In this document: positions 48,026 through 56,703 of the stretch, piece by piece
Position numbering within the stretch: the first letter of the stretch is position 1
Layout: each line of letters begins with the position of its first letter
Notes under the pieces: model-generated
Seen by the model: the letters and a program-made list of their open reading frames with translations, nothing else
Told to the model about the DNA's origin: nothing
The model's database searches: none
Origin: Sinomonas humi
Lineage (GTDB): Bacteria; Actinomycetota; Actinomycetes; Actinomycetales; Micrococcaceae
Direction: 5' to 3'
Assembly: GCF_000802235.1 (NCBI RefSeq)
Contig: NZ_JTDL01000091.1
Coordinates: 1 to 64,000 of the forward strand
DNA: 64,000 nucleotides
Position numbers and translations under genes: made by a program

Positions 48026-51000
48026 GTGCACGACGACCGCCTCATCACTGAAGCGCGCATCGACAGATTCCTTCGGGATCGGCTCGAACCAGCTGTCTAT
48101 CGCCGGAGCATTCCGCTCACCGCAGAGCGCTGGGACGCTCCCGGGGAGCCGGTCCCTGTAACCGAGGCGCTCGAGCAGACGTACCGGCCGACTCGCGAGG
48201 GCGAGGCTTGGGGCCCGGCGTGGGGGACCACATGGCTGCGGCTCTCGGCCGATGTGCCCGAAGGATGGGGCGAGGGAGGCTTCGATCTGGAGGCCGTCCT
48301 CGACCTCGGCTTCTCGCCCCAGGTGCCGGGCTTCCAATGCGAGGGACTCGCCTGGTCTCCGGATGCCACACCGATCAAGGCAATCAACCCGCGGAACCGG
48401 TACATCCCGCTTGCCGCGCTTGGCGGGGGTCCCGCCGTCGTCTTCTACCTCGAAGCGGCAGCGAACCCGGACCTGGCCCAGAACTGGGGCTTCGCGCCCA
48501 CGGCCGAGGGCGATCTCGAGACGGCGAGCCGCGAGCCTCTCTACCGGCTCGGCAGAATGGAACTCGCCGAGCGGGACCTCGAGGTGTGGGAGCTCGTGCA
48601 GGACGTTCACAGCATCCGTGGCCTCATGCACGAACTCCCGATGGACCGCCCCCGGCGCTACGAGATCCTGCGCGCCCTCGAGCGGATGTGCGATGTCATG
48701 GATCCCGACGACGTCTCCGGCACCGCGACCGCGGGCCGAGAGGCGCTCGCGGGCGTGCGTGCGGCCCCGGCGACTGCAAGCTCCATGCGCCTCGTGGCGA
48801 CAGGCCACGCGCACATCGATTCGGCGTGGCTCTGGCCCGTGCGGGAGACGATGCGCAAGTGCGCGCGCACGTTCTCCAACGTCGTCTCGTTGATGGATGC
48901 TGATCCCGAATTCACGTTCGCCTGCTCGTCCGCCCAGCAGCTCGCCTGGATCAAGGAGCTGTACCCGGACCTCTTCGAGCGCATCAAGGAGAAGGTCGCG
49001 GAAGGCCGATTCGTTCCCGTGGGGGGCATGTGGGTCGAAGCCGACGCCAACATGCCCGGCGGAGAGGCGATGGCGCGCCAGTTCATCGAGGGCAAGCACT
49101 TCTTCCTCGAGGAGTTCGGTGTCGAATGCGAGGAGTGCTGGCTGCCGGACTCGTTCGGCTATTCGGCAGCACTCCCGCAGATCGTGAGGTCGGCGGGTGC
49201 CCGGTACTTCCTCACCCAGAAGACCTCGTGGAACCAGGTCAACAGGATCCCGCACCATAGCTTCTACTGGGAGGGGATCGACGGGAGCCGCGTCTTCACG
49301 CACTTCCCTCCGACCGACAACTACAACTCGGACCTCGCCGCCTCCGAGCTCGCATACGCGGAGCGGAACTTCCGCGAGAAGGGCCGCGCGAGCCTGGGGC
49401 TGGTTCCGTTCGGCTACGGCGATGGCGGCGGCGGTCCGACCCGGGAGATGCTCGCAGCCGCGCATCGCGCGCGGGACCTCGAAGGCTCGCCGCGCGTCGA
49501 GCTGGGCCGCCCGAGCGACTTCTTCGTGGAGGCCGAGGCCGAGTACAGAGACGCGCCCGTCTGGACGGGCGAGATGTACCTCGAGAAGCACCGCGGCACG
49601 TTCACGACGCAGGCTGGGACGAAGCGGGGGAACCGCCGTTGCGAGCACCTCCTGCGCGAGGCCGAGCTCTGGTGCGCAACCGCCGCGGTTCGTGCCGGCG
49701 CCGCCTACCCGGCTGCGGACCTCAAGCGGCTCTGGCGTACCGTCCTCCTCCAGCAGTTCCACGACATCCTGCCCGGAAGCGCCATTGCTTGGGTCCACCA
49801 CGACGCCGAGCGCAACTACGCCGCCGTAGAGGACGAGCTGGAGCGGATCATCGCCGAGGCTGCGAGCGCGGTGGTCGGCGAGGGCAGCACGCCCCTCCTG
49901 CTCAATGCCGCGCCGCACCCTCGTGATGGCGTTCCCGCTCTAGGGGCGGGCGCCGTCGTACGCACCGCCTCCTATGCGGAGGTGAGCGAGCAGACGACGG
50001 CGACTGGCCGCCGCTGGCTCCTCGACAACGGCCTCGTGCGGGCCGAGGTCGACGAGCGGGGCCTGCTCGTGTCGCTGCGTGACACGGCGAGCGGGCGCGA
50101 GGCCATCGCTCCGGGCGAGGCCGGGAACCTGCTCGAACTGCATCGGGACACACCCAACGAGTGGGACGCCTGGGACATCGACGTGTTCTATCGGCGCGTC
50201 TCGACCCGACTCGACGAGGCGACCTCGATTGCTATCCCGCTCAGCGTCGACGGTGTGGCCGCGATCGAGGTGCGCCGCGAATTCGGCGCGTCGAGCGTCA
50301 CGCAGCGCCTCTCGCTGGCGCCGGGCTCTCCGTCCCTGCGCATCGAGACCGTCGTCGAGTGGCATGAGCGGGAGAAGCTTCTCAAGCTCGGCTTCCCGCT
50401 CGACCTCAGGGCCGAGCGTTCCGCCTCCGAGACGCAGTTCGGGCACGTGTTCCGGCCCATCGCGACCAACACCTCATGGGACTGGGCGCGCTTCGAGACG
50501 TGCGCTCACCGCTGGGTGCACGTGGGGGAGGGAGCATTCGGCGTCGCCGTCACGAATTCCTCGACCTACGGGCACGATGTCACCCGCTCCGTCCGCGCGG
50601 ATGGAGGCACGACGACGCTCGTCCGGCTCTCGCTGCTCCGCTCCCCGCGCTACCCGGACCCGGAGACGGACCAGGGGCGGCACGAATTCACCGTGACGCT
50701 GCGGCCGGGCGCGGGCATCGCGGACGCGGTCGAGGAGGGGTACCGGACAAACCTCGAGCCGAGGTTCGTGAAGGGGGCACGGGAAGCGGCGCCGCTCGTC
50801 GTCGTCGACAACCCCGCGGTTGTGGTGGAGGCTGTCAAGCTCGCCGAGGACGGCTCGGGCGACGTCGTCGTGCGGCTCTACGAGTCGCGCGGAGAGCGGG
50901 CGGAGGCGAAGGTCGTTCCCGGATTCGCGGCGGCAGGGGTCAGTTCCGTCGACCTGCTCGAGCGGCCGTGGGCTAGCGGCGAGCCGAGCGCGGCTCGCGT

Positions 51001-51082
51001 CCTCAGTGAGCGGGAGGGCACGGCGATGATAGTCCTGAGGCCGTTCCAGATCATGACGCTGAGGTTCCGAAGGGGTGTGTGA
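48026..51082 (+). CDS. Alpha-mannosidase, glycoside hydrolase family 38
   Basis: This 1018-residue protein is a GH38 alpha-mannosidase without a signal peptide, so it is cytoplasmic. The N-terminal domain binds substrate rim; the catalytic domain starts at about residue 255 with the zinc-binding HAHIDSAWLWPVRET (261-265). The nucleophile is Asp375 in WLPDSFGYSAALPQ. GMWVEADANMPGGEA and HSFYWEGIDGSRVFTHFPP are typical. The remaining half holds the three-helix and beta-sandwich domains. It would trim alpha-mannosides taken up by the cell. The start is GTG with GGAGCGAGAG upstream. A possible LacI-type operator precedes it. Confidence 0.94.
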   Translation: MHDDRLITEARIDRFLRDRLEPAVYRRSIPLTAERWDAPGEPVPVTEALEQTYRPTREGEAWGPAWGTTWLRLSADVPEGWGEGGFDLEAVLDLGFSPQVPGFQCEGLAWSPDATPIKAINPRNRYIPLAALGGGPAVVFYLEAAANPDLAQNWGFAPTAEGDLETASREPLYRLGRMELAERDLEVWELVQDVHSIRGLMHELPMDRPRRYEILRALERMCDVMDPDDVSGTATAGREALAGVRAAPATASSMRLVATGHAHIDSAWLWPVRETMRKCARTFSNVVSLMDADPEFTFACSSAQQLAWIKELYPDLFERIKEKVAEGRFVPVGGMWVEADANMPGGEAMARQFIEGKHFFLEEFGVECEECWLPDSFGYSAALPQIVRSAGARYFLTQKTSWNQVNRIPHHSFYWEGIDGSRVFTHFPPTDNYNSDLAASELAYAERNFREKGRASLGLVPFGYGDGGGGPTREMLAAAHRARDLEGSPRVELGRPSDFFVEAEAEYRDAPVWTGEMYLEKHRGTFTTQAGTKRGNRRCEHLLREAELWCATAAVRAGAAYPAADLKRLWRTVLLQQFHDILPGSAIAWVHHDAERNYAAVEDELERIIAEAASAVVGEGSTPLLLNAAPHPRDGVPALGAGAVVRTASYAEVSEQTTATGRRWLLDNGLVRAEVDERGLLVSLRDTASGREAIAPGEAGNLLELHRDTPNEWDAWDIDVFYRRVSTRLDEATSIAIPLSVDGVAAIEVRREFGASSVTQRLSLAPGSPSLRIETVVEWHEREKLLKLGFPLDLRAERSASETQFGHVFRPIATNTSWDWARFETCAHRWVHVGEGAFGVAVTNSSTYGHDVTRSVRADGGTTTLVRLSLLRSPRYPDPETDQGRHEFTVTLRPGAGIADAVEEGYRTNLEPRFVKGAREAAPLVVVDNPAVVVEAVKLAEDGSGDVVVRLYESRGERAEAKVVPGFAAAGVSSVDLLERPWASGEPSAARVLSEREGTAMIVLRPFQIMTLRFRRGV

Positions 51083-51098
51083 AAGGAGCCTCTTGGGC

Positions 51099-51132
51099 TG
51101 AGTGGAGGCGGCCCGGAGGCCGCCGCCACTCA
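51099..51132 (+). terminator. Strong hairpin after the alpha-mannosidase
   Basis: A 15-bp stem with one mismatch (51099-51113 with 51118-51132, loop cgga) begins 17 nt after the stop. A run of C rather than T follows. Confidence 0.65.
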
Positions 51133-51194
51133 TCCCCCCAATGCAGAAGCGCCCATCCCCCTGACGGTCGCGTTCACACATCCATGATTCTGGC

Positions 51195-51242
51195 ACACAC
51201 TAATGAATTTGTGAACTCGTTCATCAAGTGTGTGGATTTTTT
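51195..51242 (+). terminator. Low-GC nested inverted repeat with T-run
   Basis: Outer arms acacact (51195-51201) and agtgtgt (51227-51233) enclose an inner dyad tgaactcgttca, followed by tttttt at 51237-51242. It may be a second terminator for the mannosidase, and it overlaps the final codons of the convergent gene. An operator role is also possible. Confidence 0.5.
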
Positions 51243-51970
51243 ACCTGGGTCCCCGCTACGTTACGGGCCCGTGCCCTGCCGACGAGTGAGGACACCCAGA
51301 CGAGGGCGAGTCCCGCGCAGAGCAGCAGGATCGTGCTGTAGTTGATCGTCTGCGACAGCCACAGGTACTCCTTCGGGAGCACCGTGATGATGTTCGAAAT
51401 GGCGAGGTCGAAATAGCCGAGGCCGAGCAGCGCTGCGGCCCAGCGCAGGAGGGCCGGCCCTCGTCGCCGCACCGCCGAAGTGAGCACCGGGAGCAGCACG
51501 ATGCCGGTGAAAGTCGGGTAGATGCGCCCCATCGTGCCGTAGATGGCGGGCCAGAGCTCAAGGTCGGGCGTGTTGAATCCGACTCGTGAGGTGGCCAGGT
51601 CGGAGAGCACGAACGAAGCCACGAGGACCGCGCTCGCAGCGGCGAGCAGCCCGAGCCCGAACGGGCCGAGGAGCGCCCGCTCGGCGCGGAAGCCCGAGAA
51701 TGCGCGGGCCACACGCACGCCGAGCAGGAGCGTGAAGCCGAAGATGATGAAGCGCAGGACGAGGTTGGCCACGTTGTGACCGCCCAGAAGACGGTCGATC
51801 GCGAGGTAGGGACCCGAAATGCTGAGCAGGACGGCGAGGTCGAGCAAGGTCATGAGCCAGAACATGAGCCGATTGTGACCGCGCAGGAAGGCGGGAAGCC
51901 GGGTCAGCAGGAGGATCGTGACGACCGCGCACGTCGCCCATTGGAGCAAGATCACGCTAGATGATCCCAC
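51224..51970 (-). CDS. Seven-helix membrane protein paired with an XRE regulator
   Basis: This 248-residue protein has about seven hydrophobic segments, beginning VILLQWATCAVVTILLLTRL and including FWLMTLLDLAVLLSISGPYL and FIIFGFTLLLGVRVARAFSG. Between helices lies a motif-like stretch IDRLLGGHNVANLVLRFIIF. The layout recalls actinobacterial MAB_1171c/DUF6545-type membrane proteins that sit beside XRE regulators, but the usual C-terminal extension is missing; this comparison is tentative. Its start overlaps the regulator's stop by 19 nt, so the two are translationally coupled. Function unknown. Confidence 0.65.
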   Translation of the reverse strand: MGSSSVILLQWATCAVVTILLLTRLPAFLRGHNRLMFWLMTLLDLAVLLSISGPYLAIDRLLGGHNVANLVLRFIIFGFTLLLGVRVARAFSGFRAERALLGPFGLGLLAAASAVLVASFVLSDLATSRVGFNTPDLELWPAIYGTMGRIYPTFTGIVLLPVLTSAVRRRGPALLRWAAALLGLGYFDLAISNIITVLPKEYLWLSQTINYSTILLLCAGLALVWVSSLVGRARARNVAGTQVKNPHT

Positions 51971-52686
51971 GCTCGGCGGGAGGCCCGCTCATCGTGCTCC
52001 TGACGCTTGAGCGAGCGGCCGAGCACGGCAAGCCGCTCAGAAGCGAGCAGTGTGAGCTCGGCATCGCTCATCCGGCCCAAGGCGTCCTCGACGGCCGAGG
52101 GCGGCCATCCCGCCTCTTCTGGCGTCACGAGTCCCGTGACCACGAGCCCGTTGCGGAGGCCGACGCCGGCCTCCCGCGCGGTGCGTACGGCGAGCTCGGG
52201 CGTGAGGCGATTCGCGCTCAGCTGCGCCGAGTAGTTCTGGGGAGCGATGCCCGCGGCGAGGCTCACTCGATGGCGGAGCTCGCCGTCGTCGATCGCTTCG
52301 ACCCACTGGCGCACGGCCGGCTGCTCACCCAGGGGGAGCGCGGGGGAGTCCAGCGGAGCCGGCGCCGCGGGCTGGGCCCCCACACGCACCAGCAGCTCTT
52401 GGAGGAGCCGGGCGGTCGGGGTCTGGCTCAGGACCTCGGCATCCGTGGGCGGCGCGACGCTCACCGCGAGCTCGCGGTACTGGTCGAAGTCCGCGAGCCC
52501 CAGCACGGGGTTGAGTCCGTACGCGCGCGCGACGGCGACGACGGTCGTCTCTGCCACTTTTCCGCGCACCAGCTGCTGGGCGAGAGTGCTCCGCTTGACG
52601 CCCGACTGGCGGCATACATCAGCAGTGCTCGACCCGGGGGCAAGCTGGCTGATCCAGCGCTGGAACGCGATGGCGGAGACGGACAT
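51952..52686 (-). CDS. XRE-like helix-turn-helix protein
   Basis: This 244-residue protein has an N-terminal helix-turn-helix: FQRWISQLAPGSSTADVCRQ, SGVKRSTLAQQLVRGKVAET. A second, weaker HTH-like repeat (LRHRVSLAAGIAPQNYSAQL) appears near residue 140. The C-terminus is helical and ends in RASRRAWDHLA. It probably controls itself and the coupled membrane gene. AGGAAGG lies upstream of the ATG. The divergent ABC exporter gene starts 265 nt away. Confidence 0.78.
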   Translation of the reverse strand: MSVSAIAFQRWISQLAPGSSTADVCRQSGVKRSTLAQQLVRGKVAETTVVAVARAYGLNPVLGLADFDQYRELAVSVAPPTDAEVLSQTPTARLLQELLVRVGAQPAAPAPLDSPALPLGEQPAVRQWVEAIDDGELRHRVSLAAGIAPQNYSAQLSANRLTPELAVRTAREAGVGLRNGLVVTGLVTPEEAGWPPSAVEDALGRMSDAELTLLASERLAVLGRSLKRQEHDERASRRAWDHLA

Positions 52687-52788
52687 TCAGGACCTTCCTC
52701 GTCAGGTCGGGCGGCTCCCAGAGACTAGATGGCGTGTCGACCGATTTAGATTTTACGACCGTCCACGGGTGGTCTATGCTGAATCCAA

Positions 52789-52829
52789 GCCCGCCGGCTC
52801 GCGCACCCCCCAATCGCGAGCCGGCGGGC
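52789..52829. terminator. 15-bp perfect inverted repeat
   Basis: gcccgccggctcgcg (52789-52803) and its exact complement (52815-52829) flank an 11-nt C-rich loop, between two divergent genes. There is no T-run. It may insulate them or bind a regulator. Confidence 0.6.
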
Positions 52830-52840
52830 GCTTCAGTTAA

Positions 52841-52923
52841 TTCGAGTTCACCGGTTAGTCGAGTTCACCGGGTCGAGTTGTGCGAGGCACCGGCGCGCCT
52901 ATTCTTAGGCGCGCCTATTCTTA
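52841..52923. repeat. Short direct repeats upstream of the ABC exporter
   Basis: tcgagttcaccgg occurs twice, and tcgagtt a third time, in about 52843-52880. Then the 16-mer ggcgcgcctattctta is duplicated exactly at 52892-52907 and 52908-52923, just upstream of the ribosome-binding site. The cluster could be operator sites for exporter control. Confidence 0.75.
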
Positions 52924-52951
52924 TTTGGCACGGAAAGGCGGTGACCGGCGG

Positions 52952-54853
52952 ATGAGCATGGACCGGGCGGCGTGGAGCTATATGCACGCCATGGGCAAGG
53001 CAAAGGATGGGGCGAATCCCTTCACCAAGGTCACCCTCAAACGGGTCCTTGGCTTCGCCAGGCCCTATCGCCTGCGGATCCTGGTCTTCATCGTCTTCTC
53101 GATCCTCGACGCGGTCGTCTCCGTCGCCACCCCAGTCCTCGCGGGACAGGTCGTGGACGCGATCGTGGCGCGCTCGGGCCTCGGCCCCGTCGTGTTCCTT
53201 GCGGCGCTCATCGGCGTCCTCGCTATCGCCGACGCCGCCTTCAGCCTTCTCTCTCGCTGGATGTCCTCGCTCATCGGCGAGGGCGTGATCCTCGACCTGC
53301 GCCGGGCCGTCTTCGACCACGTGCAGAAGATGCCGATCGCCTTCTTCATGCGAACGCGGACGGGCGCGCTGGTGAGCCGCCTCAACAATGACGTCATCGG
53401 AGCGCAGTCGGCCTTCGCGGGGACGCTGAGCGGCGTCGTGAGCAACAGTGTCTCGCTCATCCTAACGGTCGCGGTCATGGTGCAGAAGTCGTGGCTGGTG
53501 ACGCTCCTCTCGCTCCTCCTGCTCCCGTTGTTCCTGCTGCCCGCGCGCCGCATGGGCGCGAAGATCGCCGATATGCGCCGAGAGGCGGCCGCGTACAACG
53601 CCGCGATGGGCAACCAGATGACGGAGCGGTTCTCGGCGCCGGGCGCGACGCTCATCAAGCTCTTCGGGCGCCCCGACGAGGAATCGGCCGAGTTCGCCGC
53701 GAAAGCGAAGCGTGTGCGGGACATCGGCGTTCGCAGCACCGTGCTCGCGTTCGCCTTCATCACCTCGCTCACGCTCGTCTCATCGCTCGCCCTCGCCCTC
53801 GTCTACGGGGTGGGCGGCTGGCTCGCGGTGAGCGGGCAGATGGCGGCGGGCGACGTCGTCGTGCTCGCCCTGCTGCTCACGAAGCTGTACGCACCCATCA
53901 CCTCCCTCTCCAACGCGCGAGTGGACGTCATGAGCGCGCTCGTGAGCTTCGAGCGCGTCTTCGAGGTGCTCGATCTCGTCCCGCTCATCCGTGAGAAGGA
54001 TTCGGCGAGGCCGCTCCCGGAAGGGCCCGTCTCGGTCGAGTTCGACGACGTCCGCTTCTCCTATCCCTCCGCAGACAAGGTCTCGCTCGCCTCGCTCGAA
54101 GAGGTCGCCGTGCTTGACACGAGAGGCGGCGAGCAGGTGCTCCACGGGCTCTCGTTCACGGTCGAGCCCGGCCAGACGGTCGCGCTCGTCGGGTCCTCGG
54201 GAGCGGGGAAGTCGACGACGGCGCAGCTCATCGCGCGCCTGTACGACGTCGACTCGGGCGCCGTGCGGATAGGCGGGGTAGACGTGCGGGACACCACGTT
54301 CGCCTCGCTGCGCTCAACGGTCGGCATGGTGACCCAGGACGGGCACCTGTTCCACGAATCGATCGCGACCAACCTGCGCCTTGCCGCCCCGGTCGCGACG
54401 GATGAGGAACTCTGGGACGCCCTGCGGCGGGCGCGGCTCGACGGGATGGTCCGGTCGTTGCCTGACGGGCTTGAGACGGTCGTAGGTGAGCGGGGCTACC
54501 GCCTCTCCGGAGGCGAGCGCCAGCGGCTCACGATCGCCCGCCTGCTGCTCGCGCAGCCACGCGTCGTCATCCTCGACGAGGCGACCGCCTCGCTGGACTC
54601 GACGAACGAGGCGGCCGTCCAGGCAGCCCTCACCGAGGCCCTCGAAGGCCGCACCGCCCTCGTCATCGCCCACCGGCTCTCGACCATCCGGGCCGCCGAC
54701 CAGATCCTCGTCGTCGAGGATGGCCGCATTGTGGAGCGCGGAACCCACACCGACCTGCTGGCGGCAGAGGGCCGTTACGCCGAGCTGTACAACACACAGT
54801 TCGCCCAGGCCGTCGCGGTCGCCGAGGACGCCGGCGTCGACCTCGCGGGTTAG
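52952..54853 (+). CDS. ABC exporter half-transporter (type IV, MsbA/LmrA-like)
   Basis: This 633-residue protein fuses a six-helix export domain (residues about 40-350) to one ATPase. The membrane part has LRILVFIVFSILDAVVSVAT, then the QKMPIAFFMRTRTGALVSRL coupling region. The ATPase has Walker A VGSSGAGKST, signature YRLSGGERQRLTIARLLL and Walker B RVVILDEATASLD, with IAHRLST. A short insertion (DKVSLASLEEVAVLDTRGGE) lies just before the first beta strands. Such dimers export lipids or drugs. The ATG has GGCGGTGA upstream. The NUDIX gene follows after 9 nt. Confidence 0.93.
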   Translation: MSMDRAAWSYMHAMGKAKDGANPFTKVTLKRVLGFARPYRLRILVFIVFSILDAVVSVATPVLAGQVVDAIVARSGLGPVVFLAALIGVLAIADAAFSLLSRWMSSLIGEGVILDLRRAVFDHVQKMPIAFFMRTRTGALVSRLNNDVIGAQSAFAGTLSGVVSNSVSLILTVAVMVQKSWLVTLLSLLLLPLFLLPARRMGAKIADMRREAAAYNAAMGNQMTERFSAPGATLIKLFGRPDEESAEFAAKAKRVRDIGVRSTVLAFAFITSLTLVSSLALALVYGVGGWLAVSGQMAAGDVVVLALLLTKLYAPITSLSNARVDVMSALVSFERVFEVLDLVPLIREKDSARPLPEGPVSVEFDDVRFSYPSADKVSLASLEEVAVLDTRGGEQVLHGLSFTVEPGQTVALVGSSGAGKSTTAQLIARLYDVDSGAVRIGGVDVRDTTFASLRSTVGMVTQDGHLFHESIATNLRLAAPVATDEELWDALRRARLDGMVRSLPDGLETVVGERGYRLSGGERQRLTIARLLLAQPRVVILDEATASLDSTNEAAVQAALTEALEGRTALVIAHRLSTIRAADQILVVEDGRIVERGTHTDLLAAEGRYAELYNTQFAQAVAVAEDAGVDLAG

Positions 54854-54862
54854 GCTCGTCGG

Positions 54863-55315
54863 GTGCCTCCGATCGTCGTCTCCGCAGTCTGCGTCTTCTC
54901 GTCCGATGGTCACCTCCTGACGGTGCGGAAACGCGGAACGAGTCGCTTCATGCACCCGGGCGGAAAGCCGGAGCCGGGGGAGAGCCCGGCCGAGGCCGCG
55001 AGCCGCGAGCTTGCCGAGGAGGTGGGGATCCGCATCGGGGCGGACGAGCTCGAGCCCATGGGGTTCTGGGTGGCCCCGGCGGCCAACGAGGCCAGCACGG
55101 ACATCCAGGCGACGGTGTTCACCGCTCCCGGTGCCCACGACCCTGCTGAGATCCACCCTTCCGGGGAGATCGCCGAACTCCGCTGGCTCGATCTCGAAAA
55201 GGAGCTCCCCCCGGACCTCGCTCCGCTCCTGACCGATCACGTGCTCCCTGCGCTCAGGGACCGGCGCCTTGGGAGCGGGCGCCTCAGGAACGGGCGCCTC
55301 AGGAACGGCGCGTGA
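54863..55315 (+). CDS. NUDIX hydrolase
   Basis: This 150-residue protein carries a complete Nudix box at residues 33-56: GGKPEPGESPAEAASRELAE then EVGI. It hydrolyses nucleoside-diphosphate-linked compounds; the substrate cannot be told. The start is GTG, 9 nt after the ABC exporter stop, so they form one transcript. The C-terminus contains a small repeat (LGSGRLRNGRLRNG) from a duplicated gcctcaggaacggg. It overlaps the 3' end of the convergent DUF6314 gene by 17 nt. Confidence 0.9.
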   Translation: MPPIVVSAVCVFSSDGHLLTVRKRGTSRFMHPGGKPEPGESPAEAASRELAEEVGIRIGADELEPMGFWVAPAANEASTDIQATVFTAPGAHDPAEIHPSGEIAELRWLDLEKELPPDLAPLLTDHVLPALRDRRLGSGRLRNGRLRNGA

Positions 55316-55778
55316 GGCTGCTCGTCAGGAGGAGGTCTTTCGCGGGGCCCCTGACGGCCCACACGTAGCGGAACTGGTCCGGGCCGAGGACGGTGTAGGA
55401 GACGCGGTAGTCGTCGGGGTCGCACCAGTGCTCGGCCTCCAGGCCAGAGGAGTCCCCGGAGAAGGACACCCGATGGAAGAAGCGGCCGTCGGGGAAGAAG
55501 ACGTCCATGGTGGCGGCTGCACTCGTCGGCCGCCACACATACTCGCGGGTGGCCGGTCCCTCGTGGTTCCCCCAGCGGACGGTGCCGTGCTCGCTCTGGA
55601 GGAGGGCGCCGTCGTCCGTTGCCTCTTTGCTGGAGGCGGATCTCGGGGCGAATCTGGGTGCGAAGACAGCGGTCCCTGTGAAGGTACCGGTCGCGCCCGT
55701 GGAGCGATCGAGCATGGTGCGCTCGACAGCCCACGTACCGCTCACATACGAGCGCAGGTCCGGCACCGAATACGACAA
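55299..55778 (-). CDS. DUF6314 family protein
   Basis: This protein of about 159 residues is soluble and beta-rich: YVSGTWAVERTMLDRSTGAT, then EGPATREYVWRPTSAAATMD and VFFPDGRFFHRVSFSG. It fits the DUF6314 family, whose role is unknown. The longest frame starts with TTG at 55778, only two bases after the 3' end of tRNA-Arg on the same strand; a GTG at 55766 is the alternative. No ribosome-binding site is seen. If tRNA processing creates the mRNA 5' end, the message would be almost leaderless. Confidence 0.75.
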   Translation of the reverse strand: MSYSVPDLRSYVSGTWAVERTMLDRSTGATGTFTGTAVFAPRFAPRSASSKEATDDGALLQSEHGTVRWGNHEGPATREYVWRPTSAAATMDVFFPDGRFFHRVSFSGDSSGLEAEHWCDPDDYRVSYTVLGPDQFRYVWAVRGPAKDLLLTSSLTRRS

Positions 55779-55779
55779 G

Positions 55780-55853
55780 TGCCCCCGACCGGAATCGAAC
55801 CGATGGCCTGCCCTTTAGGAGAGGGCCGCTCTATCCTACTGAGCTACGGGGGC
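55780..55853 (-). tRNA. tRNA-Arg (anticodon CCT)
   Basis: On the minus strand the gene reads GCCCCCG (acceptor), GCTCAGTAGGATAGAGC (D arm), GCCCT-CTCCTAA-AGGGC (anticodon arm, CCT), GGTTCGATTCC (T arm), CGGGGGC and discriminator A. The acceptor stem is perfect. CCA is not encoded. It reads the AGG codon, which is rare in high-GC genomes. Confidence 0.97.
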
Positions 55854-55959
55854 CGGGCCCGGGTGTCCCGGGCACGCTCTCTAGCATATCGTTTTCGCGC
55901 GCCAGGTTGCGCACCGCCATTACCGCCCCAGACGCGGTACCGCTCGCTAGTGTTTGCTC

Positions 55960-56703
55960 ATGCGCTCCCGCGAGACCTTCCCCGCTCCGGCGGATGTACG
56001 GCACTATCTGGGCGCGTGGTCGGCGGTGAGCGTCGTGCAGTTCTTCGTGGCCGAGGCAGTCGTCGCGCTCCGCTGGGCGGGACCGACGCCCTACAGCCGG
56101 ACCGCGAACTTCATCAGCGATCTCGGGGCGCTGCGCTGCGGGCTCCACTCCGGGAGGGAAGTCTGCTCGCCGTTGAACTGGCTCATGAACGGCTCGTTCG
56201 TGCTCCAAGGCCTCGGCATGCTCTTGGCGGCCGCCCTCATCACCTCGACCGTGCTCGGCGTTGCCGCCCGTCCCACCGAACCCTCGCCGACGGGATTCAC
56301 GGCCACGACCGCCGTCCGAATTCTGCTCGCCGTGGCTGGCGCGGGGCTCGTCGTCGTCGGCTTGGTCCCCGAGGATTCGATCGACGCGCTCCATCTGACT
56401 GCAGCGGGCTTCTACTTCGGGGGCGCCTCGCTCGCGCTCGTCGTACTCGGCGTGCAATGGCTTGCACACACGGCCGCCGGATGGCCGGTCCTCGGGCTGG
56501 GTGCGGTCTCGCTCGTCTCGACCGTCATCGGGGCCGTGACAGACCTGCACGTGCCAGCCCCCGGTCTGCTCGAGCGCTTCATGGCATATCCCATCACGTT
56601 CGGCATCGCGATCATGGGTGCCGTGATCTTCGCCGGAGCACGGAACCGGCGGGCGGAGATCAGGCGTCTGCGGGCTGCACGGCCTTCTTCTGCCTCCAGC
56701 TGA
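55960..56703 (+). CDS. DUF998 family membrane protein
   Basis: This 247-residue protein has about six hydrophobic segments and DUF998-like features: SRTANFISDLGALRCG after the first helix, LNWLMNGSFVLQGLGMLLAA, VVVGLVPEDSIDALHLTAAG, and a late GLLERFMAYPITFG segment. The function is unknown. The ATG at 55960 has no ribosome-binding site, but TAGTGT lies 6 nt upstream, so the mRNA may be leaderless; a TTG at 55954 is an alternative. It is divergent from tRNA-Arg. Confidence 0.8.
   Translation: MRSRETFPAPADVRHYLGAWSAVSVVQFFVAEAVVALRWAGPTPYSRTANFISDLGALRCGLHSGREVCSPLNWLMNGSFVLQGLGMLLAAALITSTVLGVAARPTEPSPTGFTATTAVRILLAVAGAGLVVVGLVPEDSIDALHLTAAGFYFGGASLALVVLGVQWLAHTAAGWPVLGLGAVSLVSTVIGAVTDLHVPAPGLLERFMAYPITFGIAIMGAVIFAGARNRRAEIRRLRAARPSSASS

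Noticed and set aside
47906-49918. Minus-strand frame of 670 codons opposite the alpha-mannosidase
   Set aside because: GH38 catalytic motifs on the plus strand are unambiguous; the antisense frame has no motif.
52908-52923. Insertion-sequence target duplication from the exact 16-bp repeat
   Set aside because: The copies are adjacent with nothing between them, and no transposase or terminal repeat is present.
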